DNA of 64,000 nt, taken from assembly GCA_007695285.1 (NCBI GenBank), contig REEC01000192.1, positions 56,757 through 120,756 on the forward strand, written 5' to 3'. Source of the DNA: Spirochaetaceae bacterium (lineage in GTDB: Bacteria; Spirochaetota; Spirochaetia; DSM-27196; PXBQ01). This document shows, in pieces, positions 62,344 through 64,000 of the stretch. The position numbers were made by a program, and so were the translations under genes. Each line of letters begins with the position of its first letter. The stretch's first letter is position 1. The notes beneath the pieces are model-generated. The model was not told the origin of the DNA and did no database searches. It saw only the letters and a list, made by a program, of their open reading frames with translations.

Positions 62344-63897
62344 CTACCCGCCGAAGAGGAATCGTTGGAACTCGTTACTGCTGTAAACCTGGTTGAACCG
62401 GTCGTCGAAGCGATCGTGATCAAAAACCGCGTTCTCGAGTTGATTCGACTGGAACTGCTGTACGCTGCGCGGGAATGCGTGCTGAACGTCGTCGAGCGTA
62501 TCCTCTCCCGCAGTGCGTTCGGCCTGCAGCTTGAGCACCCTGACTGAATCCCCCATGACGATCGGCGAAGACACGCCATCGCTCGGCAGCGAAAAAGCTT
62601 CGACGAAGAAGTCGGTCTGGAACGCAGCGCGCGCGAATGTCTCGTCCGACGGCGAAGATACACGCCGGAACAACTGCTGATTACCGTAGTTAATAGGGAA
62701 GTACGCGGTCTCGCTCGGCGCGACCCCGAGTCCGGAGGCAGCCTCGGAGAAGCCGTCGGCGAGCGCCTGCGCGCGGAACTCTTCGGCGCGCGCGCGTACC
62801 GTGTCTTCTATGATTCCTCGCTCAAAAGCATCCATGTACTGTCGAACCACACTCAACGATCCGTCGAGATCGAACGGTTCAACGGGCTCTTCGACGCGAT
62901 AAATCACCCATCCGTTAAGGGTTTCGATGACGGGGCTAATTTGACCGGCGTCCAGCGAAAAAACCGGTTCAAGAGCCGCTGGATCCGCAAAATCGGGTTC
63001 TAGTTCGTAGTAGTACACCCAGCCGCGTTCACCACCTTGCGTCGCGTAACGGTCGTCCGAATGATTACGTGCAAGATCCTCAAAACTCGCGACTCGGTCG
63101 ACAGCCTGAGTCCGGATGTTTTCGGCTTCCGCGCGCGATGTTCGGACGGTGATCGAGGAAAGGTTTATCCGACGGAAAAGGTCGGCGTTGTCCTCGGCGT
63201 ACGCGCGGACGTTTTCCGCGGGGAATTCCTGGAACGGGAACGTCACGAACGAGAATTGGCGTTCGTTTTCGGCCATCGCCGTGACGAACTCCAGCTCTGC
63301 CGGGTTTTCCAGCGATCCGGTGATCAAGTCGTCGATGTACAACTCGTATACCAGGGATTCACGGATGAAGTTGCGAAGAGAGAACCGCTCGGCACTCGAC
63401 ATTCTGAGAAACCGTTCACGGCTGAATCGTCCGTCTTCCTGGAACTCCGGACGCTGGGCGAGTTCCCGGTCGACGTGGTCTTCGGACACAACCAGCCCCG
63501 ACTCGTCGGCGGCTACCATCACGGCTGCGTGAAACGCCGCGCGGTTAAACGCTTCTCTCCAGAGAAGGCGGAGTTGCGCTTCAATGTTATCGGTGCCGAG
63601 TGAGTCGCGATACTGCGTTGCGAGCGCCTGGTACTGGCGTTGGAAGAAATTGCCTTGCGCGTACACGATCTCGCGGTTGCCGTACCGGCCAAAAACAAAC
63701 CGCCCGGGACCGGCCATCATCGAAACCGCCGGTGTCCCGATAAACGTGACGACGATGATGATCAGAATCGCGAGGCTGAAAGCGTAGACCAATGTCTTCT
63801 TGACCGACTTTCTTGAATCCTTGGGCTTCGAAGAATCCTTGCTCACTTTTTGTGCCTTATTCTCCGGCGAACTCTTTCTCTTTCCGCTTGTTTCCAT
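62344..63897 (-). CDS. Membrane-anchored peptidyl-prolyl isomerase (PpiD/SurA-like)
   Basis: A 517-residue periplasmic folding factor. A Lys/Ser-rich cytoplasmic start (SGKRKSSPENKAQKVSKD) leads to one membrane helix (TLVYAFSLAILIIIVVTFIG), as in PpiD. A SurA_N-like helical domain follows (FFQRQYQALATQYRDSLG; WREAFNRAAFHAAVMVAADESGL). The parvulin-type domain is at about 245-345 (ITVRTSRAEAENIRTQAVDRVASFEDLARNHSDD, GGERGWVYYYELEPDF, ISPVIETLNGWVIYRVEE). The ATG at 63897 is chosen; an ATG at 63972 would add 25 basic residues. A TTGACA lies upstream near 63990 with a weak -10. It probably assists outer-membrane protein folding. Confidence 0.85.
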   Translation of the reverse strand: METSGKRKSSPENKAQKVSKDSSKPKDSRKSVKKTLVYAFSLAILIIIVVTFIGTPAVSMMAGPGRFVFGRYGNREIVYAQGNFFQRQYQALATQYRDSLGTDNIEAQLRLLWREAFNRAAFHAAVMVAADESGLVVSEDHVDRELAQRPEFQEDGRFSRERFLRMSSAERFSLRNFIRESLVYELYIDDLITGSLENPAELEFVTAMAENERQFSFVTFPFQEFPAENVRAYAEDNADLFRRINLSSITVRTSRAEAENIRTQAVDRVASFEDLARNHSDDRYATQGGERGWVYYYELEPDFADPAALEPVFSLDAGQISPVIETLNGWVIYRVEEPVEPFDLDGSLSVVRQYMDAFERGIIEDTVRARAEEFRAQALADGFSEAASGLGVAPSETAYFPINYGNQQLFRRVSSPSDETFARAAFQTDFFVEAFSLPSDGVSSPIVMGDSVRVLKLQAERTAGEDTLDDVQHAFPRSVQQFQSNQLENAVFDHDRFDDRFNQVYSSNEFQRFLFGG

Positions 63898-64000
63898 AAA
63901 ATTTTGTGTGTGCCTCACACGACCGGCACGTTTCTCCCTTCGCGACTTGGAAATTGGAGTGAACGGTACCATTATCCGGTGGGATTGTCAAACGAACCGG

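Noticed and set aside
62331..62663. N-terminal extension of the DUF115 frame up to 62663
   Set aside because: This part is antisense to the parvulin gene and reads as Arg/Ser-rich noise. The protein becomes family-like only from the ATG at 62330.

Overview
This 64-kb window is a piece of a spirochaete chromosome, probably from a free-living, moderately high-GC member of the Spirochaetales or an uncultured relative. The taxonomic evidence is a Borrelia P83/100-type antigen gene (2149-3762), a 556-residue protein resembling a spirochaete-restricted family (29972-31642), a flgF-flgG-rod-protein set, a PyrB-PyrI fusion, and a cyclic-nucleotide-domain/TPR protein paired with a Crp-like regulator. 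Almost all of it is core genome. I see no insertion sequence, phage, CRISPR array or rRNA. Genes are dense, often overlap by 1-26 bases, and frequently start with GTG.

Layout. 1-5332: 5' part of rex, then a beta-propeller protein, the P83/100 homologue and pyrBI. 5354-14283 (minus): a ParB-domain protein, a class A penicillin-binding protein, and an envelope operon mlaE-mlaF-mlaD-TPR lipoprotein-LysM/M23 peptidase-secreted protein that ends at a terminator. 14506-18459: two cNMP-domain proteins, tRNA-Thr and the flagellar rod genes. 18584-21620: a group 2 sigma factor behind a consensus sigma-54 promoter, a polysaccharide deacetylase-like protein and tsaD. 21646-23527: a MinD/FlhG-type ATPase, apt, tRNA-Gln and tRNA-Glu. 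23582-29813: carA, carB, then convergent cimA with an Ile/Leu-rich leader peptide and attenuator. 29972-38754: the spirochaete protein, a PgeF-like protein, and gltB-gltD behind a second sigma-54 promoter. 38852-43130: the rplU-prp-rpmA-obgE-nadD-LCP-rsfS cluster. 43034-48779: an acidic antisense ORF, spoVG, tRNA-Gln, rplY, pth, tilS and ftsH. 48748-60712: a secreted TPR protein, a trypsin-like/PDZ lipoprotein, STAS-cheA-cheR-cheB, a sensor kinase and lepA. 60726-63897 (minus): a Maf/DUF115 protein and a PpiD/SurA-like chaperone.

The nitrogen genes (glutamate synthase, carbamoyl-phosphate synthetase, aspartate carbamoyltransferase) together with sigma-54 control of gltBD indicate a cell that makes its own glutamate, pyrimidines and arginine precursors. 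The branched-chain pathway appears to start from citramalate and to be attenuated by isoleucine/leucine supply.

The most unusual signals are: (1) a 41-codon tandem duplication in ftsH that repeats the second transmembrane helix, with seven purely synonymous differences between copies; (2) the leader-peptide attenuator before cimA; (3) a sigma-54 promoter on an RpoS-like sigma gene, recalling the RpoN-RpoS cascade of Borrelia; (4) pth without any canonical start codon at its conserved N-terminus, in the same frame as the rplY stop; and (5) a Prp protease next to an L27 that lacks the extension Prp is known to cut.
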